Below, piece by piece: positions 13,501 through 24,987 of a stretch of DNA of 64,000 nucleotides. The translations under genes were made by a program, and so were the position numbers. The notes beneath the pieces are model-generated. The model was not told the DNA's origin, ran no database searches, and saw only the letters and a program-made list of their open reading frames with translations. Source of the DNA: Tubiluchus corallicola (taxonomy: Eukaryota > Priapulida > Priapulimorpha > Priapulimorphida > Tubiluchidae); contig JAQGDQ010000059.1 of the NCBI GenBank assembly GCA_030141605.1, positions 310,001 to 374,000 on the forward strand. The letters are read 5' to 3'. Every line of letters begins with the position of its first letter. Position 1 is the first letter of the stretch.

Positions 13501-16500
13501 TGATGAGAATTTACCATTGCAAAAATGAATAGAAATTTCAAGCAGCAAACAAAAGCACTTACTTTAACACAAATTTATTCATAATGAAATATGAATTTAT
13601 TCAAAAGATCAATTCAGTTATTTGATTTAAAAGTGTGTTTACTGTTTGCAAATGCATGCCTTTCTTATTGCTTATTCAAGTTCAACTAGCTTACTATCAT
13701 CAGAAATGAATAAAAGTATTTAGGAATTGTCAAACTAAAGCTATTTCAAGCAGCAAAGACTCTCTTAGAACTTTTAAGATAAACTAATTTGTTGTCACTT
13801 TCAATGAGACCATGGAAACACAATGAAATACGTACAACTTTAGAAGTGCCAATCTTGAATAGGTATTTCCACTCTCTCCATTGTATTTTCTCATCTAACG
13901 CAGCCATTAGTTCTTCTATACGAAGCAGAAACATGGGCACCTCGTCGATTAGTTGTTCAAGATTCTTAGCTATAGATCTGATTTTCTGATCTTGAGTCAT
14001 AACACTGAAGTTCTCTCTGCAAACAAAGGCTGACATAGTCATAACATGATAATTTTTATTTAGAATAAAGCCTGCCATGAGGTTTTTATAGTCGACTGTA
14101 AATGATAACAAACTATGATTTGAGCATGTAAGATTTAGTAAGAATAATAAGTAATTTCTTATAAAATTATAAAGCTGACGAATTTGTAAATATTAACAAA
14201 AAACTATTTGATATAACTCATTAACTCACCACAAAGCAAAATTTAACTCACTTTTTCTGCAACAAGTTCATGAAAGACGTTGTGATGCGCTCATGAAAGC
14301 TTTTCAGTTTCATCAGCTCCCTCATATGCAATGCCTATTTATTGAAAAGCAAATGTATAAAATAAGATAAACTTGGCTTTTTCATACACAAAACAAATGG
14401 AAAAGCTATAGAGTAAGTTTGAACTTCTCTAAAATGAGTAAGTTCACACACATTGTGAAAATACCTCACAAAATTTATTTGTGATTGAAACATGGGATAC
14501 AAGTAAAGCTGTGAATCATTCATCTTGCTGAAACTAGTATTTGCATTCAATACAGACAATCCTGATCTGTTTGGCAATATGTACTCTCTTCATTGAAGAC
14601 TCCCTGTGAGGTTCTTTGCCTCGCATGCTAGCAACTCAAATTGAAGTGCACATGTAAGATGCTAGCATGCATGCCAAAGAACCTTAGAGAGATTTATCTA
14701 GTCATGTCTGCTTAACACCGCCCTACATTTTACCATGAATAACATAAAACAAAAATCCTCATCCACATCCAACATACATTTCTCAGGTGCTTTCCCAGCA
14801 TCTCGCTCACTTTGTATCCTCTCCTGGTGGCTTCTGGTATTGTAGTCTCCTGATTTGTATCACTGATCACTTTTTCAAGAATTGTCTTAGTTTCTACCAC
14901 CAAGCGTGAGATGGTTTCTAATGCTGCTTCAATCTGGAGAAAAAAACAAACGAATTGATAAAACTAGCCATAAAGATTCTCTTAAACCTGGAATTCAGAT
15001 TATTACTATAGCATATTAGAACAACAGATAATACTTAGAAATAGAGAAAAAGATGAGTAAATAGAAGATTAGTAAGGCAAACAACAACAGGAAGTTTTTG
15101 CATTAGTTGTCATTAAAAGAAATGAAAAACAAATGAAGAAATTGATGCCCCATTTGAAATTTGGTTTTGGTGAAAGATGATATTGCTGGTGACATGAATA
15201 GTTCCTACAACACCAGAAAGATGAGCAATATTATTTATTGTGATGTACCATGACATAAGTACTTTCTCAAAACGATATATCATGAGCCTAATTAGTGTCA
15301 ATTGCTAAACAACCTGATCAAAATCAGGTCAATATTGCTCTTGACAAAATCACTTAATTAAGCATAATAAAAACAAACTACACTTTTTACCAATAACCAA
15401 CAATCTGTACAATACCTTGCATTAAATGACTCGCAAGTGCCTACAAGACAGCCAACAAGATGAACCTCTTTATCGATTTGCCATTGTTCTTTTAATTTTA
15501 AAATAAAAAACAAAGAAAAGCAAAACGCATTTCAATAAACGGTCAATAAACAGCACTATTGTACTAGCAAATTAAGAAATAAGAAATGATTACATATAAT
15601 GCAATCATTTTTGTTTAGTTTTATTTGTCTTATCTGTAGAGTGAGGCACTCATTCATAAGGGTAAGTTTTTGCACTTACTAGATAAGGTTTATTTCTAAA
15701 ATTTATGCTAAACTAACAATAAGCAATTTCTTACTTGGAAAATGTGTGAAACTATTTACAGACTTACTTCTGGTACCAGATATGCAGCAATTTCTTGTCT
15801 TTGCTGAACAGTTAGGGTGCTAAAATGATGTTTGCAAACCTCTAGAAACCTGTGCAGTTGATTCATGAATATGGGAAGCCTGACAAAAAAGACACAAAAA
15901 AATGTAGACGATGACAATAATGAATATCAAAATTTGTTAACTTTTCTCAAAAGACAGAATACAGGGAATGTAGAAAATGCAACACGGAGTACCTTATGCA
16001 AGTTTATTTTATTCCAAATAAATTTAAAAAATTATTACTGAATGAGCAAAATGAAGCAACCTAAAAATTGACAAATAAAACAGACTAGGCTCGCTTTTAA
16101 CTGTAGAAGACTACACACAGTCATCAGAAGTTAACAGACCACGTACTTATGCACAATTGTGCTTGAATAGCATACAAATTTCGAAAATACCTAGACTTGG
16201 TGTGCTTGATAATGTCATGTCGTTCCTGGCGAGAAAGTTCATCTTTTCTTTTTGAGAATAAGTCCGAAAGTATGACTAGTTTTGCGCCAGCTAAACAGTA
16301 ATGAAAATTAGTTGAAACATTTTTAACAAGAATAATAAAAATGCTGAAATATTCATTGGTGTAATAAATGTAAATTACATTTGTCACAGGGCTATACTGT
16401 GATAACATATCAAGGTAAAAGGCAACAAACGCTACATACATAGTAACAGAAGACAATTGTTCTGTAAGGGCAAAAAATCTTAATATATACATGACCGTGT

Positions 16501-19500
16501 TCTCCTGTCTACTGCTGAGAACACCTCTAGAACCACAGCGGAAAATATGTTATTGATCAGCATTTTTATACCACTGTCAAGATAAGAAGCTTTGTATCAA
16601 ACATAAAGTAGTTCATCAGACAAATAGATATTCTGTGTTTTACCACTATGCCTACACACCTATAGTTGCCTCACGCAAAGACTGCTTCACAACGTAGCAC
16701 AGCCTAGCTGGGTTAGACATAAGCGGCTCCGTACCATGCCCCATTTCCGAGCCCGTGGACTTACCACTGAAGTAGTCAATGATGTGGTCGGCACAAATGT
16801 GCATATCTTTGATAAGATTTACGATCTCTAAAAATTGGAAAAAAAATGCAAATTCATTAACAACTTTCGTGACTTTTGGGGACAAAGTAACAATGTCAGT
16901 GTTTTTGTGTTTATATGATTTTCCATTTTTTGTAATATTCCCTTTGTTTATAATCAATTAATGTGCTATGGTCTTAGATATCTTACGCAATAATTTTTAG
17001 TAATTCTGATGGTCTTTTACTAATAAAATGTATTTGACCATCATGTAAAATGCACTAAAAATATTTAATAAATTAATTAATCAAAAAAATGTAAAGTGCT
17101 CTAAACAGTTATGAATAGAATCTCTTGTTCTGGTAAAATATATCAAGCACTTGGCACCAATAACAATTTACATATTTATAGCAAAAATCATCACATTGAG
17201 CATGTAAGTAGACACTGTCTAATCCATGTATAATTTTTTCTTTCCAACTTTCACAAGAAATAAACCTCAACATGTCATTACATTGGTATTCTCATAAAAT
17301 GAATTAACATATTTGACTTAAATGAACACTAATCAGCTTAAATAATAGAACCGATAAACATACGTTGTTTTAAAGCCGTGTTCTTTAGAAATGTTTCGCA
17401 TAGTTCAACAAGACGACTAAAACCTTGTAAGCGACTCATGCACTTCACACATGCTTTAGCTGTTGACTCAGTGAGACCATTTGGTAAGCATTCTGGAACA
17501 AGTTAATAAAGTCTGAAAATTTCGTAATAAAAAGTTTTTTTCTAAATAAACTAAAAAACATTATGTATAGTAAGTGTTGACTAACCAATGTTTTTTACTA
17601 TAGTAATGGCAATAATGTTTCTTTGGACCCAAAACTAGCATACACATTATTTTGTTAGAATGATATATACTGATAGTTCTGTAATGACTTATTATATAAA
17701 CAAACACATTTGAGTACAATAATAAAAGCACAAATCAGAAAAAATAAAAAAATAAACAATAAACACTATAATAACATTGAATAAAAAAATATAATATGCA
17801 AAATAAGTTTAATATATAAGTGTATATATATATACACTGTAAGTAATCTATGGCTGTTATGTAGCACTACAAACTCTAAACAGATTTTCATAAACGAACA
17901 TACCTGCATAAAGAAAATGAAGAGTTAGATGAATGACATCCTCAGGAAGACCGTCCAGAATCGTTGGTCGTGAATTCCAATCTACTTTTGAATTTGCAAG
18001 CATCAGTATAGTCTTATGAGCATTAAACTAAAAATTAAAAAATCAATGAGCAAACATAGGAGAATACAAATAGAGAATTTTTAAATTTTGGTTCTCGGGG
18101 TAAATTACGTTTTTAATTTTTAAATTAGACTAAGATTTTTAAATTACCGTTGTGCTCATTATTTCGATAAATTTAGTTCAAACGTAATTTATTGAAGGTG
18201 TAACATCTAGGTTTGAAACAGACAGTTTTACAACTAATATATGTTCTCCCCTAGTGGGAGCGAAATGCTAGACAGATGCAGAACAGTAGTGACCACAATG
18301 TACAAAAAACGTTGGTACATTGTGGTCACTCCTGTTCGATAAATTTCCTGAGCGGCTGTTGCCCATTAAACACAAAAAACAATTAGTCTAATTATGTAAA
18401 AGATATTTTGAGCATATGGATTGTGCAACTGATACAATAGCACAGTAACAAATTTTGGCAACTAAAATGCATAAAATGCAGCTGTCATATGTCCACACCT
18501 CTTTTCCACTGTCAGCTGTAATGACCACATCAGAAAAATACCCATAATCAAGGGCACTGAGAAATGAAAATGTAAATTCACTGCCTGTGTCATTTTCTGC
18601 CACCTAAAATCAAAATAAACTGGGTGAGATGATTAAGTTCTTCACTAATTTACCTATTTGTTTATATTACCTCAAAATAAGAATAATCATTTCTTTCCAG
18701 TCATAGCACACCAAGCAATAAGACTAAGTTTTGGTTAATCAGGATTTTGTTGCAGACAGTTTCTAAGACACAATGTAAGGCAAATTATATCACTTTATGA
18801 CCAACTGACATCTACTCTTGCGCAAAATATAAATGCACACATACTGCCTTTTTGTCACTAAGTTCTGGAACAAACAGTGACTACCACATAAAATAGGAGT
18901 CAGTGTCAAGCTTAATGTGACGAATACCCTCAGAAAACACATTGAATAATGTGATTAGTCACAGACGATGGGTAATCACAGAAACAATTGCCTGAACATA
19001 AAAGTGATGTATCTATATAATGTGTGCGATACGTGACATCTGCAGCTTGTCACATAAAACTCATTATCCTCCAGATCACGACAGAGCACAAAAGATGATC
19101 AAAGGTTACCAAAATGGAAGGCGTTAAAACTGTGATTTTGTTTGCATGAATATGGCAACAAAATGTTGCAACAAAATAAATGTATTTTACAATGTAAAAA
19201 TTGCATTCGTCTGACTTAATATAAATTTGCTTACTTTCTGACATTGTAGCATGCAATATGTTTCATATGTTAACAGCATTAAATCATCATGGGCCGATAA
19301 CTCCACCTGAAATAAAATTTACACAATCTTCTAAAACAATATTTAATTACACAGTTTTTTGTAAGCAGAGGCTTAACAGAAATTATCAAACAACTCCTTT
19401 TGCACTCTGTTGTTTTCCAAAAATACAGGCAGTCGTCGACTTACGAATACAATCGGTTCTTGTGGGTTGGTCATAAGATGATTCAGATGCAAGTCAGACT

Positions 19501-19556
19501 CGTATGTTCAAGCAAGTCAGACTCGTATGTTCAAGTGGTGCCCCCTACATGTAAGA

Positions 19557-19595
<39 letters not shown>

Positions 19596-22500
19596 GCACC
19601 CCAAGTATGGCAATGTATACGGACTATGTTACGAATTTATCGAAACAGAAAACAATTTAAAATGAATATACTTAAAAAAAGAAGGAAATATGAGTTCTAA
19701 TTAGTTTCGTATTATTAATTAATTAAGTTGTGGTTAGGCTGTAAAGTCGAACAGTCGTAACTTGATTAGGTCATAAGTTGACGACTTCCTGAATGTTAAA
19801 GTGAACTAAAATGGCTGTTTTGAAATTGAGAAACAGCAAAATTACTTTTTATCAATTCAGATGTTGAGTGTTGTATCTTAGCCTCTACAATCTTAAGTAA
19901 AGCTCTCTAGTGCCAAATACACGTGTTTTGCGCATACAGTTTGCCAGAGATAAGCAGCAAATCAAGCTAATGAGTTGAAGTCACTTGCTAGTACATGAGT
20001 TATGTTTACTCAATTAAAAAAACTTTTGGTCATTCTGTTATAAAGCGAGGTTTTTCATTGAGTTCAAATCCTCGGCAATGTCAAGTGAACACTAAAATTA
20101 ACGAGCAAAACTCATTTACTTACGCGGAACTCTATGTGTGGTCCAGAAAACGTCCTGAACTTGAGTATTTTTGATTCACCTAGCAACACCTGGAGAACAT
20201 TGTAAAACAGCCATGAGAAGCACACACAAAGCCCATTACTCTTCTTACAAGTTGTTAGTCAATTTATCATACATGTTTTTAGTCTCAGCAAAGCAAATGC
20301 CATTTTACAATATCTTTACAGATGTTCAACAATACATATGTCAATGTGAAGTAACTCGATTATACCTCGTAAGTTTCACAATTAAAGAAAGGCATGGGTT
20401 CTACTTCATCTGGGACCTTCCATGTTACATCACCACTTTCGTCAAGTCGAAACTCTGTCCTGTAAACGAATTCACAGATCAAAATCAGCTTAATACAGTA
20501 AGTTTATGCAAAGTTAGCAAATAAGGCTCTGCTTGCAAAAATCATGGTTTTTAAGCAGGCACATTTATTAAATTTGCTAAACGTTTACATGGTGCTTACT
20601 AAATGAAATTTTTCCATTTGCATGCTGTATACATATTAGTATGTGTATTTGTGGGCAAGAGTATAACGTAGCAATAAATTCTTTGCCTGTCACTATTGAG
20701 AATGACTTTGTGCTGATAACTTCTTTTGCATATAGGTTATAGTTTGAAATTCACTGTCTAGACACTTTAATTAAGTACTGCTGCTAGAGGATTAGCTAAA
20801 CTACTTGGGTCATTTTGTTGATGACAGGTTCAAGTCTAATAGTTGAATTACCAAACTTCTAAATTTTTCTAAATAGATAATATGGATCTATGTTAAATAC
20901 TGTAGCCTGTAGGCTACGTTCATTTGTAGCCATTATTATTAAACCCATGTCATGATTTTAAATTGACCATTACTACTGAAAAGGGTTGGAAAAGAATTTT
21001 AAGATAAAATTTAGCCAAATTTACCAGATGCCATACAGTAAAAATATGAAAATCATACAGAGAAGACGCTGTTTTTAAATATTATCACTCATTCTAGTGT
21101 ACATATTTGGCACATTTTACATGAAGCTTATGAAGGTATTTATTCAAATATTTCCCTCATAGTGTAAACTGAGACACACAAAATTCTGACATAACAGTAA
21201 AAATGTTAGCAGTGAGTCAGTGGTATACTGTGACACTACATTGGCCGTTTGCACTTGCTTGACTTCATCGTGAACTGTAGTACCATGTGGCGCCTCAAAG
21301 TTTACATGACGCTAGAGGACAGACAAGGTGCTACATGGTACCAGAGAACACGGCGAGGTAGTACACAGCAAGGAGGTACAAGGTAACGCCCGAAACGTTA
21401 AGTTGAGGTTGACCAGCATTGGAACAAGGAGGCAGTATGCTGGGATGTCAACTAAGTATGTACCACATATGTGGTTTTGAAGATGGAACTTGAAGATTGT
21501 CCATCACCACGTCCACGATGCAGAAGACTCAAAAGTGAGTGGTTTTTATATAATGCAGCAGCACTGTGAATTCTATGAAATTTGTGAATATTATAATAAT
21601 ATAATTAATGCTATTGCAATAAATTCCCATTTTCCCACACTCACCCATCCGTCTTCCATAAATCTATACTTCTACACACAGCGACACTTCAAATAATAAC
21701 ACAATAACTACAGTTTCTTCTGGAGTTGCTTGTGTTATACACTGCGCAAGAGTTACTTTTTAAACAAAACATAGCAACTAGTAAACAAAGCTGTAAACAT
21801 TCATCGGGCTGACTATTGTGCTAGCAATGCACATGCACACAGAAAACTGCTGGTGACTTAGTAAATGGAAAGACTTGCTCAATTGCTAGCACTGCCCATA
21901 TCATCTCTTCAGGTAGCATGGCAATTTAATACCTCAGTTTAGCCACTATAGATACAAGGTAATCAATTAATTTATCAATTTGACATGTTAACTACTCTGC
22001 TGCACCTACAGCCTTTGAGTAGTAAAAAACAGCAGCTGTGCAAACTCTGTGCCAGGCAGAGTTCAAATGGTAGTAGTTTAACCCTTCAATTCCAGGGTTA
22101 AATAAACAAATGCTCATGCATCTCACTGACATTTTAGTTGCTAGCAAATGAAAATAATATTTAACAAACATTATAACTGATGAGCACAGAAGGCCAATCA
22201 CTGTACATTCTCTTGCTAACAAAAGCAATGTTTCAATTAATGTTATGTCACTTCAGAAGCAAGGCGATTGGAAACGTTTATCATTTACAAAAATCAAAAA
22301 ATGTTTAGAGCGACTTAAGTAAATGCTTCAATTTACACATGTAAATGTGACAGACCTGCTTGTTTTTGTAATTATTCTTTTAGCATAAATGGGATTTTAA
22401 GAAGAAGCTGCATTTTTACCTTAATGGGACAGGTAATACTTTGAAGTAGCAAATCAGAAGCACCTAGAAAAGTTTACTCTATTTGCTCCCACTTTTATCT

Positions 22501-23379
22501 TAAGAATTTTAGCCTGTCAACAGAAGTTATTCAGTTTATTGATAATGGAAGTTACACAGTTTCTCTCATTCTTATTTTCTCATTCTTAAAGCTGGAATAC
22601 CTAGGTGGGTTATCAACAAAGCTAAAAAGGATCAGGTGCTAGAGATCTGCACGTCTCTGGTTACTTCTTATTTAGTATCAAGAATACTGACTAGAGTTGA
22701 TGCTAGAACAAACTGCCGGTTGTGGAAACCTATTTAACATAAGAATTATAATGCAACATCTTTACAACTCTAACTAAAACACTGTCAATTAAAGGTGGCG
22801 CAATGCTTTCAATTTACAGACAAATCTAAAACTTCATTATCGAGTTACTACTACATTTGTAATTTTAGTAGTCTATGATAAAAATAAGACTCCAAACTGC
22901 TGTGTTAAACTGTAATACTAAATTTGCAGTCTCAGTTTATGTATTTTTGCTGTGCTAATCTGTAATACTAATTTTATAACCTCAGTTTGTATTTCACTTA
23001 TAAATTTGTTATCAACTTATATATATTACTAGGTTTATTACGTGCTATCAATATGAAACAAAAAAGTATATTTTAATGATTTTACCCTTCCAGTCCTGTA
23101 GATTCTGTCGCATCTGTTATCGAAACGCATTCTACTATCTATAAAAATCAAAATCCAGATTAAACATAGGCCGATTTTGGATGGCTTCAGAACTTGATCA
23201 AGTGAGCCGAAAGCGGAAATTACAAAAAGCGCAAAATAATAGGCCTTTAATTTCGTTTTGTGATTTATTCCTCTATTCTCTTACTCACTATTCGAGCAAT
23301 AATAGCTTTGAAAAGATCTATAAAGAAACATCATTTGACTTACCCTCCAAGTTCCATAGAAAATTGCTTCGTCTGCCAT
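7502..23379 (-). CDS. Double-BTB protein with UBA/CUE-like C-terminus, 21 exons, 831 aa
   Basis: Coding exons in order: 23379-23344, 23138-23086, 20459-20366, 20189-20124, 18603-18499, 18027-17904, 17492-17364, 16827-16765, 16290-16191, 15879-15768, 14933-14778, 14334-14252, 14016-13836, 13355-13119, 12147-12021, 11540-11378, 10721-10586, 9882-9772, 9130-9018, 8697-8574, 7684-7502. All junctions are GT-AG and keep frame, total 2496 nt. The start (MADEAIFYGTWR) has a purine at -3. Residues about 98-160 form a first BTB domain (FSDVVITADSGKEF, NAHKTILMLANSK). Residues about 160-434 are mostly helical, with coiled-coil character. A Ser/Lys-rich linker follows (about 470-513), then a second BTB domain (about 530-655: SSTDLIFEV, then after an acidic insertion AHRVIVAARCDWFRRAL, and LFLKYLYTGQLDTSELP) and a BACK-like helical part. 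Residues about 785-831 look like a UBA/CUE-type helical bundle (AELIRISLAADYDANRALNF). BTB proteins often dimerise or act as CUL3 adaptors, and a UBA/CUE end would suggest ubiquitin binding; both are inference. I do not recognise an ortholog name. Confidence 0.85.
9990..10031. repeat. Perfect 18-bp inverted repeat (hairpin) in a BTB-gene intron
   Basis: The arms CAATAAGAGAGGTTCCAG and CTGGAACCTCTCTTATTG are perfect reverse complements around a 6-nt loop (agagaa). A diverged direct copy of the right arm and its downstream flank (CTAGAACCTAGTTTACTGTCAAGG) lies about 95 bp further on. This suggests a foldback or short MITE rather than coding sequence. It lies between exons 17 and 18 of the BTB gene. 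Confidence 0.85.
11223..11476. repeat. Perfect 127-bp tandem duplication covering part of BTB-gene exon 16
   Basis: 11223-11349 and 11350-11476 appear identical base for base. The second copy holds the last 99 nt of exon 16, its gtaagt donor and 28 bp of intron. The first copy repeats the same exon part and donor inside the following intron, but has no acceptor AG at its upstream edge, so it is not a complete duplicate exon. If the distal donor were used, the reading frame would meet TAA immediately after the proximal donor position. Perfect identity means a very recent event or an assembly artefact. Confidence 0.95.
12585..13071. mobile_element. Tigger/pogo-like DNA transposon, internally deleted (about 483 bp) with TA target duplication
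   Basis: The ends are inverted repeats: ccgtattttcccatgtataa at the left and its near-complement ttatacacgggaaaatacgg at the right, each extending into a GGGTCTCTTATAC-type block and flanked by TA. Further copies of the terminal motif lie just inside both ends. The terminus (CCGTATTTTCCC followed by TGTATAAG) is the kind known from pogo/Tigger elements of the Tc1-mariner superfamily. Between the ends is the C-terminal coding remnant of a transposase on the minus strand. The element sits in the intron between exons 14 and 15 of the BTB gene, on whose strand the transposase remnant also reads. Confidence 0.88.
12684..12896 (-). pseudogene. C-terminal fragment of a Tigger/pogo-type (DDE_1) transposase
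   Basis: Reading from about 12896 down to a TAA at 12684-12686, the frame gives SFKKCGISNAMDGTEDNAIF and later DESDEEFNDFYDE before the stop. The motif SFKKCGISNA-DGTED followed by an acidic tail is characteristic of the C-terminus of pogo/Tigger-type transposases. Upstream of about 12896 the frame is closed by a stop, and the DNA-binding and catalytic DDE regions are gone. The element therefore cannot make its own transposase. Confidence 0.8.
14609..14684. repeat. Imperfect 25-bp inverted repeat
   Basis: The left arm (AGGTTCTTTGCCTCGCATGC plus TAGCA) and right arm (TGCTAGCATGCATGCCAAAG plus AACCT) are reverse complements with about three mismatches around a 26-bp spacer. It lies between exons 11 and 12 of the BTB gene and looks like a small foldback element. 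Confidence 0.75.
18281..18337 (-). ncRNA. Pre-miRNA-like hairpin candidate in a BTB-gene intron
   Basis: Two 23-nt arms, 18281-18303 and 18315-18337, are reverse complements with a single mismatch around an 11-nt loop. On the gene's sense (minus) strand the hairpin is 57 nt long, with a loop rich in T. Length, arm size and loop fit a Dicer substrate, and the intron of a transcribed gene would supply a precursor. The near-perfect pairing also fits a young inverted-repeat element, so the RNA function is inference. A second small palindrome (CTCCC-CTAG-TGGGAG) lies just beside it at about 18246-18260. Confidence 0.4.
19490..19535. repeat. 23-bp perfect tandem duplication
   Basis: The unit beginning CAAGTCAGACTCGTATGTTC occurs twice head to tail (19490-19512 and 19513-19535) inside the MITE. 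Confidence 0.95.
19559..19593. repeat. (TG)n microsatellite
   Basis: About 17 uninterrupted TG dinucleotides inside the MITE. Confidence 0.97.
21280..21341. repeat. 16-bp imperfect inverted repeat in a GC-richer island
   Basis: GTACCATGTGGCGCCT pairs with AGGTGCTACATGGTAC, 14 of 16 positions, around a 30-nt loop. The surrounding 21240-21530 is richer in GC than the rest of the intron between exons 2 and 3 of the BTB gene, but shows no open frame that I recognise. Confidence 0.55.
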
Positions 23380-23552
23380 GTTTACTATTGCACTAGACCA
23401 GACTAATAAAATCGAAAAAGCCGAAGCATCTGTGCCTCTCAGCGGCTACACGTTAAAATCTTAAAATCACACAATAATGAGTATCATGTCATGATGGAAA
23501 AAATAAAATATTTATGTCTATGTGAATGTCAATGTCCGTTAAGTCAATTTAC

Positions 23553-23722
23553 CAGTAAATGAGTTTCCCTGAAAATTATTTTCACTGAAAAACCGAATAG
23601 CAGAAAAAATGAATTCCCAGAAAAAAATTGCCAGAAAAAATGTTCTCAGAAAATATTTTTCCTAGAAAACTCATTTCACAGAAAAAAACATCTCACAGTA
23701 AGTTTTTCTAACAGAAAAGTCA
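23553..23722. repeat. Degenerate array of about 16-bp CAGAAAA/CTGAAAA units
   Basis: Units beginning CAG or CTG followed by AAAA start at 23553, 23569, 23585, 23601, 23618, 23632, 23647, 23662, 23679, 23696 and 23712. Spacing is 14-17 bp. The core (C-A/T-G-A-A-A-A) is kept while the remaining bases vary. The array starts about 170 bp upstream of the BTB gene start codon. Confidence 0.75.
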
Positions 23723-23785
23723 CGGCTGTGTTTTAGGTTTTTAGTCACTAAGGTAAATCTGTTATTTTAGTATGATTAAGTATGC

Positions 23786-23850
23786 CTCTCTCTCTCTCTC
23801 TCTTTCGCGCGCTCTCTCTCTCTCTCTATCTATCTTTCTCTCTCTCTATT
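23786..23850. repeat. (CT)n-rich tract
   Basis: Runs of CT are interrupted by TTTCGCGCG and TATCTATC. It lies between the divergent BTB and thymosin genes; such GA/CT tracts are sometimes promoter elements, but here that is only a position-based guess. Confidence 0.85.
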
Positions 23851-24849
23851 CCACTCTCTCTCCCAGCTTATAATTATATAAATACATTATAATTACATTA
23901 TATTGCACATTTTTTCGTCTTTAATTTTAATTCGGCGCATTTGTAATTAGACCTACAATAGTCAAAACCTGCCTTAAACAGAAAACAGTTTCACCAAAAT
24001 CCATCACGAATTCGATTAGGGATTCAGAGAAACAAATTAGCATCTTACTGGTGTTAATTCGTACTTTTCTTACTGTTATCTAATCGTACGTCAGTTATGA
24101 AAAACAGCTGCAAAAATTAATTATCCCAGCCTAATAACTGCTAGGAAAAAAGCGCTATACGTTATTTGTAGTTAACTGTAGAACTGGAAATTTGCGCCAG
24201 GACTCAGGAGACTAATTCTTTGGTCCGACACTTACAGTCTTTTCAGGACTTTTCACATATATATAATGATAATTACACATCTTCTTGCACAGTTCTGAGA
24301 ACCAATGTGCCACAAATTTATGTTTAACAGTAAAATTTACTTCGCCAACTCTTATTTTTTGTATTCCAGAGAAAAATTTATTGCTCGAACTTTGTCTATA
24401 AGCCTTATGCGAATGATGCGTTATACTGAGGGTTAGATCAGTGTTATTTTGGTATAATGCAGTATATTTAACAATCTCGAGCATCAGACTAAAATTAGCA
24501 ATCCAACAAAAACAGCAGCTAGATTATAATTATGTACGCCGTGGTATACATTTTATAGTCTGTACTATTAAATCTGGACTTAGAAATGCCGTGCTTGTAC
24601 TTTGCGTTTTAGTTATAGGTGCCGTCCATTCAATACATTACATCTATGTAAAACAACCAGAAATAATTATCCTCTGACCCCATGCATAATGCATAATCTG
24701 TGTTTTTCTCCGTTCTTTCGCTTGGTAGCGACAATGTATTAAACAAACTTATTATAGTCCGTAGTGATTTATTCAGTCAATGGCTTCACTTGAATACAGC
24801 TGGCCGCTGAATTAACTTCATTTACCGTACACTGAGGGCAGCACCGTGC

Positions 24850-24987
24850 AACTGCGTGAGCGGAACAAGAGAGTCACGCCCTGCTGAAAGGTTGCTACCA
24901 GTTAGTCATTAAACTTTTGTCTTCACAGTCCTAGTGTGTTTGGAAATTTCGCCAGTTTGCTTAGTTGAAGCTTTTTCGAAGTATTAG
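24850..24987 (+). other. Probable non-coding first exon of the beta-thymosin gene
   Basis: A consensus donor (attag/gtaagt) at 24987/24988 follows a relatively GC-richer stretch with no long open frame. The next acceptor on this strand with fitting context is at 29067/29068, 25 nt upstream of the thymosin start codon. A 5' UTR exon split from the coding exons by a roughly 4-kb intron is usual for beta-thymosin genes. The 5' edge is approximate. Confidence 0.45.

Larger units (their letters stand above)
19426..19791. mobile_element. Short inverted-repeat element (MITE), about 366 bp
   Basis: The left end reads CAGGCAGTCGTCGACTTACG and the right end, reverse-complemented, reads CAGGAAGTCGTCAACTTATG, giving about 20-bp terminal inverted repeats with four differences. 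TA precedes the left end, and AA follows the right end where TA might be expected. The CAG...TCGACTTACGA style of end is common among Tc1-mariner-like MITEs. No coding sequence is present. Inside are a 23-bp tandem duplication and a (TG)n tract. It lies between exons 4 and 5 of the BTB gene. Confidence 0.65.
23380..24850. other. Divergent intergenic region between the BTB gene and the beta-thymosin gene
   Basis: The BTB gene starts at the left edge and is read leftwards; the thymosin transcript begins near the right edge and is read rightwards. The region holds a 16-bp-period array, a CT-rich tract and no credible coding sequence. It should contain both promoters, but I see no clear core element. 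Confidence 0.55.

Noticed and set aside
20061-20085. GAGTTCAAATCCTC, resembling a tRNA T-loop
   Set aside because: The flanking bases do not pair into a T-stem.
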